A stretch of 53,244 nucleotides of DNA from Planctomycetota bacterium (lineage in GTDB: Bacteria > Planctomycetota > UBA1135 > UBA2386): assembly GCA_014192625.1 (NCBI GenBank), contig BJHM01000027.1, forward strand, positions 1 through 53,244. Direction: 5' to 3'. Below are positions 44,518 through 52,914 of this stretch, one piece after another. Within the stretch, counting starts at the first letter, position 1. Every line of letters starts with the position of its first letter. The notes beneath the pieces are model-generated. The model saw nothing but the letters and a program-made list of their open reading frames with translations, did no database searches and had not been told where the DNA came from. The position numbers and the translations under genes were made by a program.

Positions 44518-45507
44518 ATGACTGACGTTCTCGCTCTCGCTCAGAAGATCCAACTGGAGAGTCGTGCGCTCGACCAAGTCCGCCAGGCTCTGCACCAGGT
44601 CATTGTTGGCCAGGAAGAGTTGATCGACGGCCTGTTGATCGCCATGCTCGCCGACGGCCATGTGCTGCTCGAAGGCTTGCCTGGACTCGCAAAATCGCTA
44701 GCGGTGAGCTCGCTCGCCAAGGCTGTCGGCGGCGTCTTCCGGCGCATCCAGTTTACGCCAGACCTGCTGCCAGCAGACATTGTCGGCACGCACGTTTACA
44801 ACCCCAAATCGGGGGAGTGGGCGGTGCGGGAGGGGCCGGTGTTTGCCAACCTTGTGCTCGCCGATGAGATCAATCGGGCGCCTGCCAAGGTGCAATCGGC
44901 GCTGCTCGAAGCGATGCAGGAGCGGCAGGTTTCGCTCGGCGGTGAAACGCGCGCGCTGCCCGATCCGTTTTTGGTGCTAGCCACCCAAAATCCGGTGGAT
45001 CAGGAAGGCACCTATTCGCTGCCTGAAGCCCAGGTGGATCGCTTCCTGCTCAAGCTGCTGGTGGGTTACCCGACCAAGGCAGAGGAGTTGAAGATCATCG
45101 ACCGGATGGCGTTGACCTCGTCCAAGATCGAGGTGCCCAAGGTCACCTCGCTCGATGCGATCAAGCAGTGCCGTCTGCTGCTCGACCAGATCTACGTGGA
45201 CGACAAGGTGAAGTCCTACATCGTTGATTTGGTGTTTGCCACGCGCAAGCCCGAGGAGCACGGCCTGCCAAAACTCAAGCCGCTGATCCTCTATGGCGCG
45301 TCGCCGCGAGCCTCGATCAGCCTCACCCGCGCCGCGCGCGCGCGGGCATTCTTGATGGGGCGCGGCTACGTGCAGCCGCAGGACGTAAAGGCGATTGGTT
45401 ACTCGGTGCTGCGGCATCGCGTGTTGACCACCTACGAGGCCGAAGCAGAAGGCATAGGCAGTGAGGATGTGCTGAAGCAAGTGTTCGATACCGTCCCAGT
45501 ACCCTGA
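44518..45507 (+). CDS. MoxR-family AAA+ ATPase (Bat operon)
   Basis: 329 residues from the ATG at 44518; an upstream TTG would add residues that do not fit the family. Walker A GLPGLAKS (53-60), Walker B LVLADEINRAP, sensor 1 FLVLATQNPVDQEGTYSLPEAQ, and lid ASPRASISLTRAARARAF. It is more like the canonical Bacteroidetes/proteobacterial Bat-operon MoxR than the copy at 24313-25410. It should chaperone the VWA proteins encoded downstream. Confidence 0.96.
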   Translation: MTDVLALAQKIQLESRALDQVRQALHQVIVGQEELIDGLLIAMLADGHVLLEGLPGLAKSLAVSSLAKAVGGVFRRIQFTPDLLPADIVGTHVYNPKSGEWAVREGPVFANLVLADEINRAPAKVQSALLEAMQERQVSLGGETRALPDPFLVLATQNPVDQEGTYSLPEAQVDRFLLKLLVGYPTKAEELKIIDRMALTSSKIEVPKVTSLDAIKQCRLLLDQIYVDDKVKSYIVDLVFATRKPEEHGLPKLKPLILYGASPRASISLTRAARARAFLMGRGYVQPQDVKAIGYSVLRHRVLTTYEAEAEGIGSEDVLKQVFDTVPVP

Positions 45508-45530
45508 CCGCGCATTGCGCCGCACTGCCG

Positions 45531-46487
45531 ATGCTCGCTAGTTCCGACGACGACAAACGCGAAATGCTTCGCCAGATCCGGCGCATTCAAGTGCGCACGG
45601 ACCGCATGGTCACGGACGTGATGGCCGGTGGCTACTCGTCGGTCTTTCGCGGTTCAGGCATCGAGTTTGACGAGGTGCGCGAGTTTGCTGACGGCGATGA
45701 CATTCGCTCGGTCGACTGGAATGTGACCGCTCGCACTGGCCGCCCGCACGTGAAGAAGTTCATGGAGGAGCGGGAGTTGTCGGTGCTGATGTTGCTCGAC
45801 GTATCGCCATCGGCGGATTTTGGTGCCGACCCGAAGGTGGCAAAAGTTGCGACTCCTGCAACCGCATCGAACGAACGATTGCGGGCTCGTTCGGTGCGCG
45901 AAACTGCGGCGCTGGTATCGGGCTGCATTGCCTTTGCCGCCGCGCGCAACAATGACAAAGCCGGGATGATCACGTTCACCGATCGGGTCGAACGTTACGT
46001 GCCAGCCAAGAAGGGGCGCCGCCATGTGCTGCGCCTGATCCGCGAGGCTTGGGCGCAGGAGCGCATCGGCAATGGCACCGACCTCGCTGCGGTGTTGCAG
46101 TTTGCCTCGCGCATCCAGCGGAAGCGCGCGGTGGTGTTCCTGATCAGCGACTTCTTTGCCGCGGTGCCCGAGCGCGAACTGCGCCTGCTGTCGCGTCGTC
46201 ACGATGTGATTGCGGTGCGGATTCGCGACGCGCACAGTGAAACGCTGCCAAGGGCTGGGCTCCTGCGTTTGCGCGATCCCGAGACGGGCCGTGCGGTTTG
46301 GGTCGACACCAGCAGCAGTCGCGTGCAGCAGGCGCTAGTCCAGCGAGTTAAACAAGACCGAACCGCATTCGAAGACGCGTGTCGCCGGGCGGGCATCGAC
46401 CACTTTGATGTCGCGACGCGCGGCAGTGTCGCCGATCCAATCGTGCGCTTCTTCCGGATGCGAGAACGTCGCGGAGGCCATCGGTGA
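45531..46487 (+). CDS. DUF58 domain protein (Bat operon)
   Basis: 318 residues. The DUF58 core is SGIEFDEVREFADGDDIRSVDWNVTARTGRPHVKKF (about 42-77), followed by a VWA-like fold with MLLDVSPSADFG and a C-terminal GIDHFDV segment. Its TGA overlaps the GTG of the next gene (GTGA). Alternative start: the ATG at 45564. Confidence 0.95.
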   Translation: MLASSDDDKREMLRQIRRIQVRTDRMVTDVMAGGYSSVFRGSGIEFDEVREFADGDDIRSVDWNVTARTGRPHVKKFMEERELSVLMLLDVSPSADFGADPKVAKVATPATASNERLRARSVRETAALVSGCIAFAAARNNDKAGMITFTDRVERYVPAKKGRRHVLRLIREAWAQERIGNGTDLAAVLQFASRIQRKRAVVFLISDFFAAVPERELRLLSRRHDVIAVRIRDAHSETLPRAGLLRLRDPETGRAVWVDTSSSRVQQALVQRVKQDRTAFEDACRRAGIDHFDVATRGSVADPIVRFFRMRERRGGHR

Positions 46488-47422
46488 AGTTCTCCAGCGG
46501 CCTGTGCCTGACGATGCTGTTTGCCGCTTGTGGTGGACCGGTCGCACCGTGGCCGGCGGCGCCGCATGTGTCGATAGATCTGAAGGTCTCCAGCAGTGCT
46601 AGTTCGGTGCCGGTGCTAGGCGAGTTTGAGTTGACGCTCGATCTCTACCATCGCAGCGATCTGCCGGTCGAGTTTGCCCCCGTGGTGCCGGACGGATTTG
46701 ACGGCAAGGTGCTCGTTGTAGAGGCGCAGGAGTTTGGCGGCGGCATCTGGCAGCACGCAGTCATCAAACTGCGGCCGGTCAGTGCGCCGGGCAAGTTGAT
46801 GATCCCGCCGTTTGTCGCTAAGGCAACGGACGGCTCTTTGTCCGCGACGACTCCCGAACTCGAACTCGAGGTGCTGTCGCTGCTCGCGGACAAGGAGAAG
46901 GAGGCTGCGTTGGAGGCTCCCTCTGACCCGCTTTCGATGCCTGTTCGGTGGGGATTTCTTGCGCTGCTTGCTGCGTCGTTGATCGCGGGCATTTTTTTGA
47001 TCGGCTGGTTTTACCGAAGGTCAAGGCGGCCGCCGCCGTTGCCCATCTCGATTCCAGTCCCGCCGCACGTAAGGGCGTTGCGAGAGTTGCAGCGTTTGCG
47101 CTCCGCGGCGCGCAGCAGCGAGGCCGAGGTGGACGCGTTCTACGTCGCTACTTCCGATGTGTTGCGGCGCTATCTTGAAGAGCGTTTTGGCTTGCACGCG
47201 CCGGAGCGCACTACCGAAGAGTTCCTGCTCGAGGTTGAGCACGCTAAAACGCTGTCGAATACGCAATGTCGTGAGCTGCGCAGCTTCCTTGATCAGTGTG
47301 ACCTGGTGAAGTTTGCCGCGCTCAGGCCAGATGAGGTGGTGCACCAGGCAACGCTCGACGCGGCCGAGCGGTTCGTCGAAGACTCGCGCGCGGACCGCGC
47401 GTTTTTTGCGAAGAGTTTATGA
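46484..47422 (+). CDS. Bat-operon membrane protein (DUF4381-like), predicted lipoprotein
   Basis: 312 residues from a GTG at 46484. The N-terminus has a lipobox-like LFAAC at 12-16, so it may be lipid-anchored. A beta-rich periplasmic domain (about 25-140) is followed by one transmembrane helix (GFLALLAASLIAGIFLIGWFY) and a cytoplasmic helical domain with ALRELQRLRSAARS and FYVATSDVLRRYLEERFGLHAPERTTEEFL. The last is typical of the protein between DUF58 and BatA. It has the same plan as the protein at 22592-23446. Confidence 0.82.
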   Translation: MKFSSGLCLTMLFAACGGPVAPWPAAPHVSIDLKVSSSASSVPVLGEFELTLDLYHRSDLPVEFAPVVPDGFDGKVLVVEAQEFGGGIWQHAVIKLRPVSAPGKLMIPPFVAKATDGSLSATTPELELEVLSLLADKEKEAALEAPSDPLSMPVRWGFLALLAASLIAGIFLIGWFYRRSRRPPPLPISIPVPPHVRALRELQRLRSAARSSEAEVDAFYVATSDVLRRYLEERFGLHAPERTTEEFLLEVEHAKTLSNTQCRELRSFLDQCDLVKFAALRPDEVVHQATLDAAERFVEDSRADRAFFAKSL

Positions 47423-48402
47423 TCGCCCTCGCCCCCGAAATAGACGGTTGGTTTTTGTTGGACCCGTGGTTCCTGTTTTTTGTGCCGCTGTTGCTGCTCG
47501 CCGTGGCGATGTGCTTTTTGCGCGAGCGCGCGGCGTTGCCGGCGGCGCAGACGGGCCTGTTTGCCGATCTGCCAAAGACCCTTCGCGTTCGATGCGTCCG
47601 CGTGCCACTCGTGTTGATGGCGCTCGGTGGGTTTATCCTCAACGTTGCTCTGGCGCGACCGGTGCGCCGCGAACTCGTGCCACAACAGGAAGCGGGCATC
47701 GACATCGCGCTGGTCGTCGACCTCAGTTCGTCGATGCAGATCGAGGACATGGACAATCTGCGGCCGGTCAAGCGCATTGATGCGGCGCGGCAGCGGGCCA
47801 AGGAGTTCGCGGCCACGCGCACGCACGATCGCGTTGCCTTCATTGCGTTCTCACGGTTTGCCGAACTGCGTTGCCCGCCGACGCTCGATGAGAAGGCGCT
47901 GGCGGCGTTCTTGTCGGCAATCGATGCTGTCCCGCAAAACTCTGAACTCGATGGCACCGCCACCGGTGTTGCGGTCGCAAAGGCCGTCTCGGTGTTGGCG
48001 AAGAGTGTCGCAAAATCGCGCGTCATCGTGCTGCTGACCGATGGTGAGACCACGGTCGACACCATCACCGTCGAGGATGCAGAAAAGCTCGCCGCCGATG
48101 CCAAGATCCGCATTCATACGATTGGTATCGGTCGTGGCCAGCCAACCTTCGGCGGCTTTATTCCGCTCGAGTTCAAGGACCTCAAGCGGTTGTCGGAAAA
48201 GACTGGGGGCCGCTTCTTCGAGGCGCAAACCGATGCGGACCTTGCACAGGTCTACGAACAGATTGATGCGTTGGAAAAGACCGAACTCGATGACCCGCGT
48301 TATCGCACCGTGGATGGCTTTGCCTTGCCGCTGGGGCTCGGGCTTTTGACCTTTCTGCTGGGATTGTTGATCGAACTCCTGGTGATCAGGGGGGTGCCAT
48401 GA
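47419..48402 (+). CDS. batA: BatA-like VWA membrane protein
   Basis: 327 residues. BatA layout: N-terminal helix (about 16-33), second helix (about 62-79), VWA domain with MIDAS D101-L-S-S-S and VLLTDGETTVDT, TIGIGRGQPTFGG, and a C-terminal helix (LGLGLLTFLLGLLIELLVI). BatA and BatB form VWA platforms whose metal site faces the periplasm. Start and stop both overlap neighbours (ATGA). Confidence 0.93.
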   Translation: MIALAPEIDGWFLLDPWFLFFVPLLLLAVAMCFLRERAALPAAQTGLFADLPKTLRVRCVRVPLVLMALGGFILNVALARPVRRELVPQQEAGIDIALVVDLSSSMQIEDMDNLRPVKRIDAARQRAKEFAATRTHDRVAFIAFSRFAELRCPPTLDEKALAAFLSAIDAVPQNSELDGTATGVAVAKAVSVLAKSVAKSRVIVLLTDGETTVDTITVEDAEKLAADAKIRIHTIGIGRGQPTFGGFIPLEFKDLKRLSEKTGGRFFEAQTDADLAQVYEQIDALEKTELDDPRYRTVDGFALPLGLGLLTFLLGLLIELLVIRGVP

Positions 48403-49388
48403 GCGAGTTCACATTTGCGGACGGTCACCGCTGGCCGTGGCTCCTGCTGTTGCCGGTGTTCACTGCTTTGGTCTTTGCGATGCTGTCACGCTCGCGCCGC
48501 GCGGCCTCGTTGTATGGCGCGCAATCCGTGGATCGCTGCCCAGCGCCGCTTTGGCGTAGCGTTCGGTTGTCGCTGATTGCGCTGCTCGGTTTTATCTGCT
48601 GGCTCGATCCGCGCTACGGCGAAGAGATCGTGCCGGTTGAGCGCCGTGGCCTTGATGTGATCTTTGCACTCGATACTTCACGCTCGATGCTCGCAGCGGA
48701 CATGGAGCCTTCGCGACTTGCGCGTGCCAAGCAGGACATCGCGTCGGTGCTGGTCGAACTGCAGCATGGCGATCGCGCTGCCCTCGTGGTGTTTGCCGGT
48801 GAAGCGCGTAGCTGGATTCCGTTGACGCACGATTTGGATTCGTTCGCGCAGCTGTTGACCGAGGTTGACACGAACGTTGTATACAAGGCCGGCACTGACC
48901 TCGCGGCAGCGCTGCGCAAGTGCAAGGACCTGGCATTGCCGGACGCTGCGGCGACTACTGCAGTGGTGTTGCTCACGGACGGCGAAGATCTTGCCGCTGC
49001 CGGCGAACAGGCAGCGCACGAACTAAAATCGGCGGGCCTCACGGTCTACGCGCTCGGTTATGGCAGCATGATCGGCAGCAAGATCACCATCGAAGCGGAT
49101 GGCAAGCAGTCCTTTCTCCTTGATAAACAGAACAAAGAGGTCGTCTCGCGCATGGATGCCGCTGGATTGCGGGCCGTTGCAGAAGCGTCGGGCGGTGAGT
49201 TTGTCCGCGCGGATGCGATGCCGCTGCCGCTCCGCGAGCTGTATCGCAAGCGCCTCCTACCGATGCAGAAGCGCGCCTTCGAGTCGGGTGAAGATAAGGT
49301 GCAGATCCCTCGCTATCAGTGGGCTCTGTTGCCGATGCTGTTGCTTTTGCTGCACGATTTGATGACCGCACAAGGACGCCGCCGATGA
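48399..49388 (+). CDS. batB: BatB-like VWA membrane protein
   Basis: 329 residues. Two N-terminal helices (about 13-29 and 55-70), VWA MIDAS D92-T-S-R-S, VVLLTDGEDLAAAGEQA, and YALGYGSMIGSKI. A short C-terminal helix follows (WALLPMLLLLLHDLM). It is the typical second VWA protein of Bat operons, and its TGA overlaps the ATG of the BatC-like gene. Confidence 0.93.
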   Translation: MSEFTFADGHRWPWLLLLPVFTALVFAMLSRSRRAASLYGAQSVDRCPAPLWRSVRLSLIALLGFICWLDPRYGEEIVPVERRGLDVIFALDTSRSMLAADMEPSRLARAKQDIASVLVELQHGDRAALVVFAGEARSWIPLTHDLDSFAQLLTEVDTNVVYKAGTDLAAALRKCKDLALPDAAATTAVVLLTDGEDLAAAGEQAAHELKSAGLTVYALGYGSMIGSKITIEADGKQSFLLDKQNKEVVSRMDAAGLRAVAEASGGEFVRADAMPLPLRELYRKRLLPMQKRAFESGEDKVQIPRYQWALLPMLLLLLHDLMTAQGRRR

Positions 49389-50425
49389 ACCTGCCCATCC
49401 TGCCGTTGGCTTTGCTGCTGGCGCATTTGTTTGCCCTTGGGAACGCGCAGACGGTGCCTGCCAACGGTGCCGAGCTTTACCAGCAAGGCAAGTACGACGA
49501 AGCCGTCAAGGCGTTTCGGCAGGACACGGAACAGCACCCCGAGGCCGCGGCTGCGCAATACAACCTCGCCCTGTCGCTGTGGCGGAAGGGGGAGTTGCTG
49601 GCGGCGGAGGAGGCCATCGAGCGGTATGCAGCGATGGCCGGTGGCGGCCGCGGCGAATTGCATCACGGAATGCTTGGCAATTTGCGCTACGAGGAAGCCA
49701 AGGCGCTCGAGGCAATGGGCGATGCGCCACCGACAAAACCGGCCCCGCCATCCTCGCCGCAGCCCGGGCAGGCAGCAGCGAAGCCTGCCGAGCAACCAAG
49801 TCCGTCGCAGATCTACGATCAGGCCATCGATAAGGCCAAGGCCGCGAAAAGCGAGTTTATGCGTGCGATTGCCGCATCTGCTACCGCCGCCGAAGTTGCG
49901 CGCAACACGCAACGATCGCTGCAACTAATCGCCGAACTGACGAAGAAGCGCGACGAGGCGAAGAAGCGGGAAGAGGAGCAGAAGAAAGAGGACGACAAGA
50001 AGGACAGCGACAAGAAGGACGACAAGCAGGACGACAAGCAGGACGACAAGAAGGACGACAAGCAGGACGACAAGCAGGACGACAAGAAGGACGGCGACAA
50101 GAAGGACGACAAGAAGGACGGCGACAAGAAGGACGACAAGAAGGACGGCGACAAGAAGGACGGCGACAAGCAGGACGGCGAGAAGCCAGGCGAAGAACGG
50201 CCAGAGCCAAAGCCAGAGGAACCAAAGCCGGGCGAGCAGCAGCCGCCGCCGAAGCCCGAGAAAGCTGAGCCGCGCAACGATGCGCCGGGTGAGCAGCCGC
50301 ACGGCGAACTATCGCAGGAACAGAAGCAGCGCATACTTTCACAACTGCAGCAACTCGATCAGCAGTTGCAGAAGATCCGGATGATTTCGCGGCCTAAACC
50401 TAAGTCTGGGGAGCGTGATTGGTGA
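49385..50425 (+). CDS. batC: BatC-like TPR protein with Lys/Asp repeat tail
   Basis: 346 residues from the ATG at 49385 (ATGA overlap). Signal peptide (LPLALLLAHLFALGNA). TPR units in the first 120 residues (AELYQQGKYDEAVKAFRQD, AQYNLALSLWRKGELLAAEEA). A Pro-rich linker and a helical segment follow, then a highly charged tract of KDDKQDDK and KDGDKKDD repeats (about 200-262), a Pro/Glu-rich tract and a final helix QLQQLDQQLQKIRM. Its partner in the other MoxR cluster ends instead in a predicted Sec-containing tail. Confidence 0.88.
   Translation: MNLPILPLALLLAHLFALGNAQTVPANGAELYQQGKYDEAVKAFRQDTEQHPEAAAAQYNLALSLWRKGELLAAEEAIERYAAMAGGGRGELHHGMLGNLRYEEAKALEAMGDAPPTKPAPPSSPQPGQAAAKPAEQPSPSQIYDQAIDKAKAAKSEFMRAIAASATAAEVARNTQRSLQLIAELTKKRDEAKKREEEQKKEDDKKDSDKKDDKQDDKQDDKKDDKQDDKQDDKKDGDKKDDKKDGDKKDDKKDGDKKDGDKQDGEKPGEERPEPKPEEPKPGEQQPPPKPEKAEPRNDAPGEQPHGELSQEQKQRILSQLQQLDQQLQKIRMISRPKPKSGERDW
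49985..50183 (+). repeat. Low-complexity Lys/Asp repeats in batC-like gene
   Basis: Repeats built from gacaagaaggac and gacaagcaggac 12-nt units, with interspersed ggc codons, encode KDDKQDDK and KDGDKKDD. Unit length is a multiple of three, so copy-number change would alter tail length without frameshift. Confidence 0.92.
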
Positions 50426-52914
50426 TGCGTTCGACGATTGCGCTCTGCTCGGTGTTGTGCGTGTCGGCAATGGTTTTGGCGCAGGAGCAACTGCGCGTCC
50501 AGGGACCGGTGCCAGCGACCGTCGTGCTCGGCAGCAGTTCCCGCGTGGACCTGGTGGTTGAGGGCGCAGACTCGGATCCAGAGTCGCCAAACGTGCCAGC
50601 CGTAAAGGGACTCTCATGCCGCATTATCGGACCATCGCGGCAGATGTTCCGTTCATTCGGTGGCGGCCGAAATACGAATCAGGTGACGACAAGCTACACA
50701 CTGCAATTGCAGCCGCAGCAAGAAGGCAAGTTTACGATTCCCGCGTTTGCGTGGCGCACGGGTAGCAAGGCGCAACAGGTTGGTCCGTTCGTGCTGGATG
50801 CCGTGAAGGAGCTGCGCGGCAGCGAGTTTGGCTACTTGGATGTGCAGCTTGAGCGGCAACGTCTCTACGTGCACGAACCGCTGCGCGTGCGTGTCGCGTT
50901 TGGCGTCGACAAGGGGCTGCGGCTGGTGGAGGGCGCTGCCAACAACGGGCAGCGTTATTACGACATCGAGGTGCAGGCGCCTTTTTTGTCCGCAATGGTG
51001 GGGGCGGAGTCGATCCCGCTTGGTGATGAACCGGGGCAGCGCGCGCCCACCGTGCTCAACCAGACGTTGCAGTTTGTGTCGTATGAGGCCGATCAGATGC
51101 GTGGCGCGAAGGCGTTTCAGAGCTTCACATTTCACAAGGCGTTCCTGCCGACGCGGCCGGGCAAGTTTACGCTCGATGCGCCGATGCTGCGCTACAACGT
51201 GCAGATGCGCGAGGGTCGCTCGGGTTTGTTTGGCGAGCGGCTCGGTGGTCAGCAGCAGAACTACTACGTCTACGGCAAACCGCTCGAGATCGAGGTGCTG
51301 TCGATTCCAGAAGTGGGTCGGCCCAGTCCATACTTTGGTGCCGTTGGCCGATTCACGATTGAGGCTAGTGCTGACCGCGACCGCGTAAAGGTTGGCAACT
51401 CAGTCAAGGTGACGTTTGTGATTCGCGGTTCGGGCAACTTCGAGTTTTTGCGCGTGCCAGATTTGGAGGCCTTCGAGGACCTTGGCCTGCACAAGCTCGC
51501 GCAGTCGAAAGCGCAGCAGGGTGATGCCTTGATCGTGACCTACGACCTGATGCCAATCGTTGCGACGTTGCGCGAGATACCTGCGATTGAATGGAACTTC
51601 TTCGACACTACGCCTTCGGTGGAACAGTTCGTTTCGTTGGCCACCAAGTCGTTGCCGCTCACTGTGCAACCACTCGCTGAAGGCGAGACGCTTGTGCCGC
51701 TGAGGGACGAGGTAAAGAAGGCGGTGGTCAAAGGTGTCGATGACATTTTTGATCTCCCTGAATTGCTTGGTGCGCCGATCGTAAAGCCGGATTCTGCACC
51801 GTGGCTTGCCTGGTTTGCTTGCCTCGTGCCTTGGTGTTTGGTGGCGGGCTTTCTTTCGCTGCGCTCTTTTGTGACGCGGCGCAGCGGTGATCCGCTCGCC
51901 GTGCGTGCGCGGCATGCGGCGCGCGTGTGCGAACAGGCGCTTGATGCGGGGGGCGATCCGCTCGCTGCATTCGCAGAGTATCTCGCTGCCCGATTGCGCG
52001 TGTCGGCGGCGGCAGTGATCGGACAGGATTTGTCGCAGCGGTTGCGCGCGGCGGGTTTTAATGACGAGATCGTTGCTGCCGCGGTCGCCGCGATCGAGCA
52101 TGGCACCGAAGCCCGCTATGGCTTTGGTGGCGGGCTCGATGTCGCTGCGGTCCGTGCGTTGGTCGCGCGATTCCAGGCTGCGAGTGGTGGTCTGAAGGCA
52201 GCGAAGAGCAGCCTCGTTTTGTTGGCCGTGTTGCTGGCGTGCTCGGGCACGTTGCAAGCGCAGGAGGCCGATGCGGCGGTCGCTGCCTACCGCGCTGGCG
52301 ATTATGACTTGGCCGAGCACCTGTTTGCTGCGGACTTTGCCCGCAACTCGGATCGACGACTCTGGTCCGCGCGCGGCAACTGCTACTACCGAAAGTCGGA
52401 CTTCGCCCGCGCAATCTGGGCCTATGAATGCGCGCGACTCGGCCTTTCGCGCGATCAAGAACTGCTCGCCAATCTGCGGCTGGCGCTAAAGCAGCTCGAA
52501 CTTGGCGGCGAGGCGAGTCAGCCGTTCGTCGCCGCGCTGGCAGAGCTGCGCGACCGCCTGTCCGCGAAAGAACTCGCTCTGCTCGCAGCCCTGGCGATGA
52601 CGATCGCGGCGCTGGGCATTGGGATTTTTTGGCGGCGGCCTGCGGTGCGCTGGCTTGGCATTGTGGCGTTGTTGCCCGGGCTGCTGATAGCAACCGAACT
52701 GTTGTTCCTATCACCGTCGCGGCCAGCGATGGCGATTGCACTCAGCCGACTCGATCTGTCATCGGAACCGCGCTTAGGCCTAGTTACCGTTGCGACTGTT
52801 GCGAAGGGCACCAAGGTATTACTGCGCAGTGATGTGAGTGGCGAATGGGTTCGCGTCAGCGTCGAAGGTCATAGCGGCTACGCGCAGCGTTCCTTGGTCG
52901 GCAAGATCGAGTGA
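50425..52914 (+). CDS. batD: Fused BatD-BatE-like protein with an internal signal-peptide-like segment
   Basis: 829 residues from the ATG at 50425, which overlaps the BatC TGA. The first part is BatD: signal peptide (TIALCSVLCVSAMVLAQ), beta-sandwich domains (about 25-430), a transmembrane helix (WLAWFACLVPWCLVAGFLSL, about 458-477) and a cytoplasmic helical segment to about 590. Then a second signal-peptide-like stretch appears (SSLVLLAVLLACSGTLQAQ, about 595-613). It is followed by a BatE-like part: TPR repeats (AYRAGDYDLAEHLFAADFA, GNCYYRKSDFARAIWAYE), two helices, and a C-terminal SH3-like domain (VLLRSDVSGEWVRVSVEGHSGYAQRSLV). No stop or new start separates the halves. It is either a genuine fusion or cut by signal peptidase. 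Confidence 0.88.
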   Translation: MRSTIALCSVLCVSAMVLAQEQLRVQGPVPATVVLGSSSRVDLVVEGADSDPESPNVPAVKGLSCRIIGPSRQMFRSFGGGRNTNQVTTSYTLQLQPQQEGKFTIPAFAWRTGSKAQQVGPFVLDAVKELRGSEFGYLDVQLERQRLYVHEPLRVRVAFGVDKGLRLVEGAANNGQRYYDIEVQAPFLSAMVGAESIPLGDEPGQRAPTVLNQTLQFVSYEADQMRGAKAFQSFTFHKAFLPTRPGKFTLDAPMLRYNVQMREGRSGLFGERLGGQQQNYYVYGKPLEIEVLSIPEVGRPSPYFGAVGRFTIEASADRDRVKVGNSVKVTFVIRGSGNFEFLRVPDLEAFEDLGLHKLAQSKAQQGDALIVTYDLMPIVATLREIPAIEWNFFDTTPSVEQFVSLATKSLPLTVQPLAEGETLVPLRDEVKKAVVKGVDDIFDLPELLGAPIVKPDSAPWLAWFACLVPWCLVAGFLSLRSFVTRRSGDPLAVRARHAARVCEQALDAGGDPLAAFAEYLAARLRVSAAAVIGQDLSQRLRAAGFNDEIVAAAVAAIEHGTEARYGFGGGLDVAAVRALVARFQAASGGLKAAKSSLVLLAVLLACSGTLQAQEADAAVAAYRAGDYDLAEHLFAADFARNSDRRLWSARGNCYYRKSDFARAIWAYECARLGLSRDQELLANLRLALKQLELGGEASQPFVAALAELRDRLSAKELALLAALAMTIAALGIGIFWRRPAVRWLGIVALLPGLLIATELLFLSPSRPAMAIALSRLDLSSEPRLGLVTVATVAKGTKVLLRSDVSGEWVRVSVEGHSGYAQRSLVGKIE

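Noticed and set aside
49819-50342. Minus-strand ORFs of Leu/Val or Ser/Cys repeats
   Set aside because: They are antisense translations of the Lys/Asp repeats in the batC-like gene.
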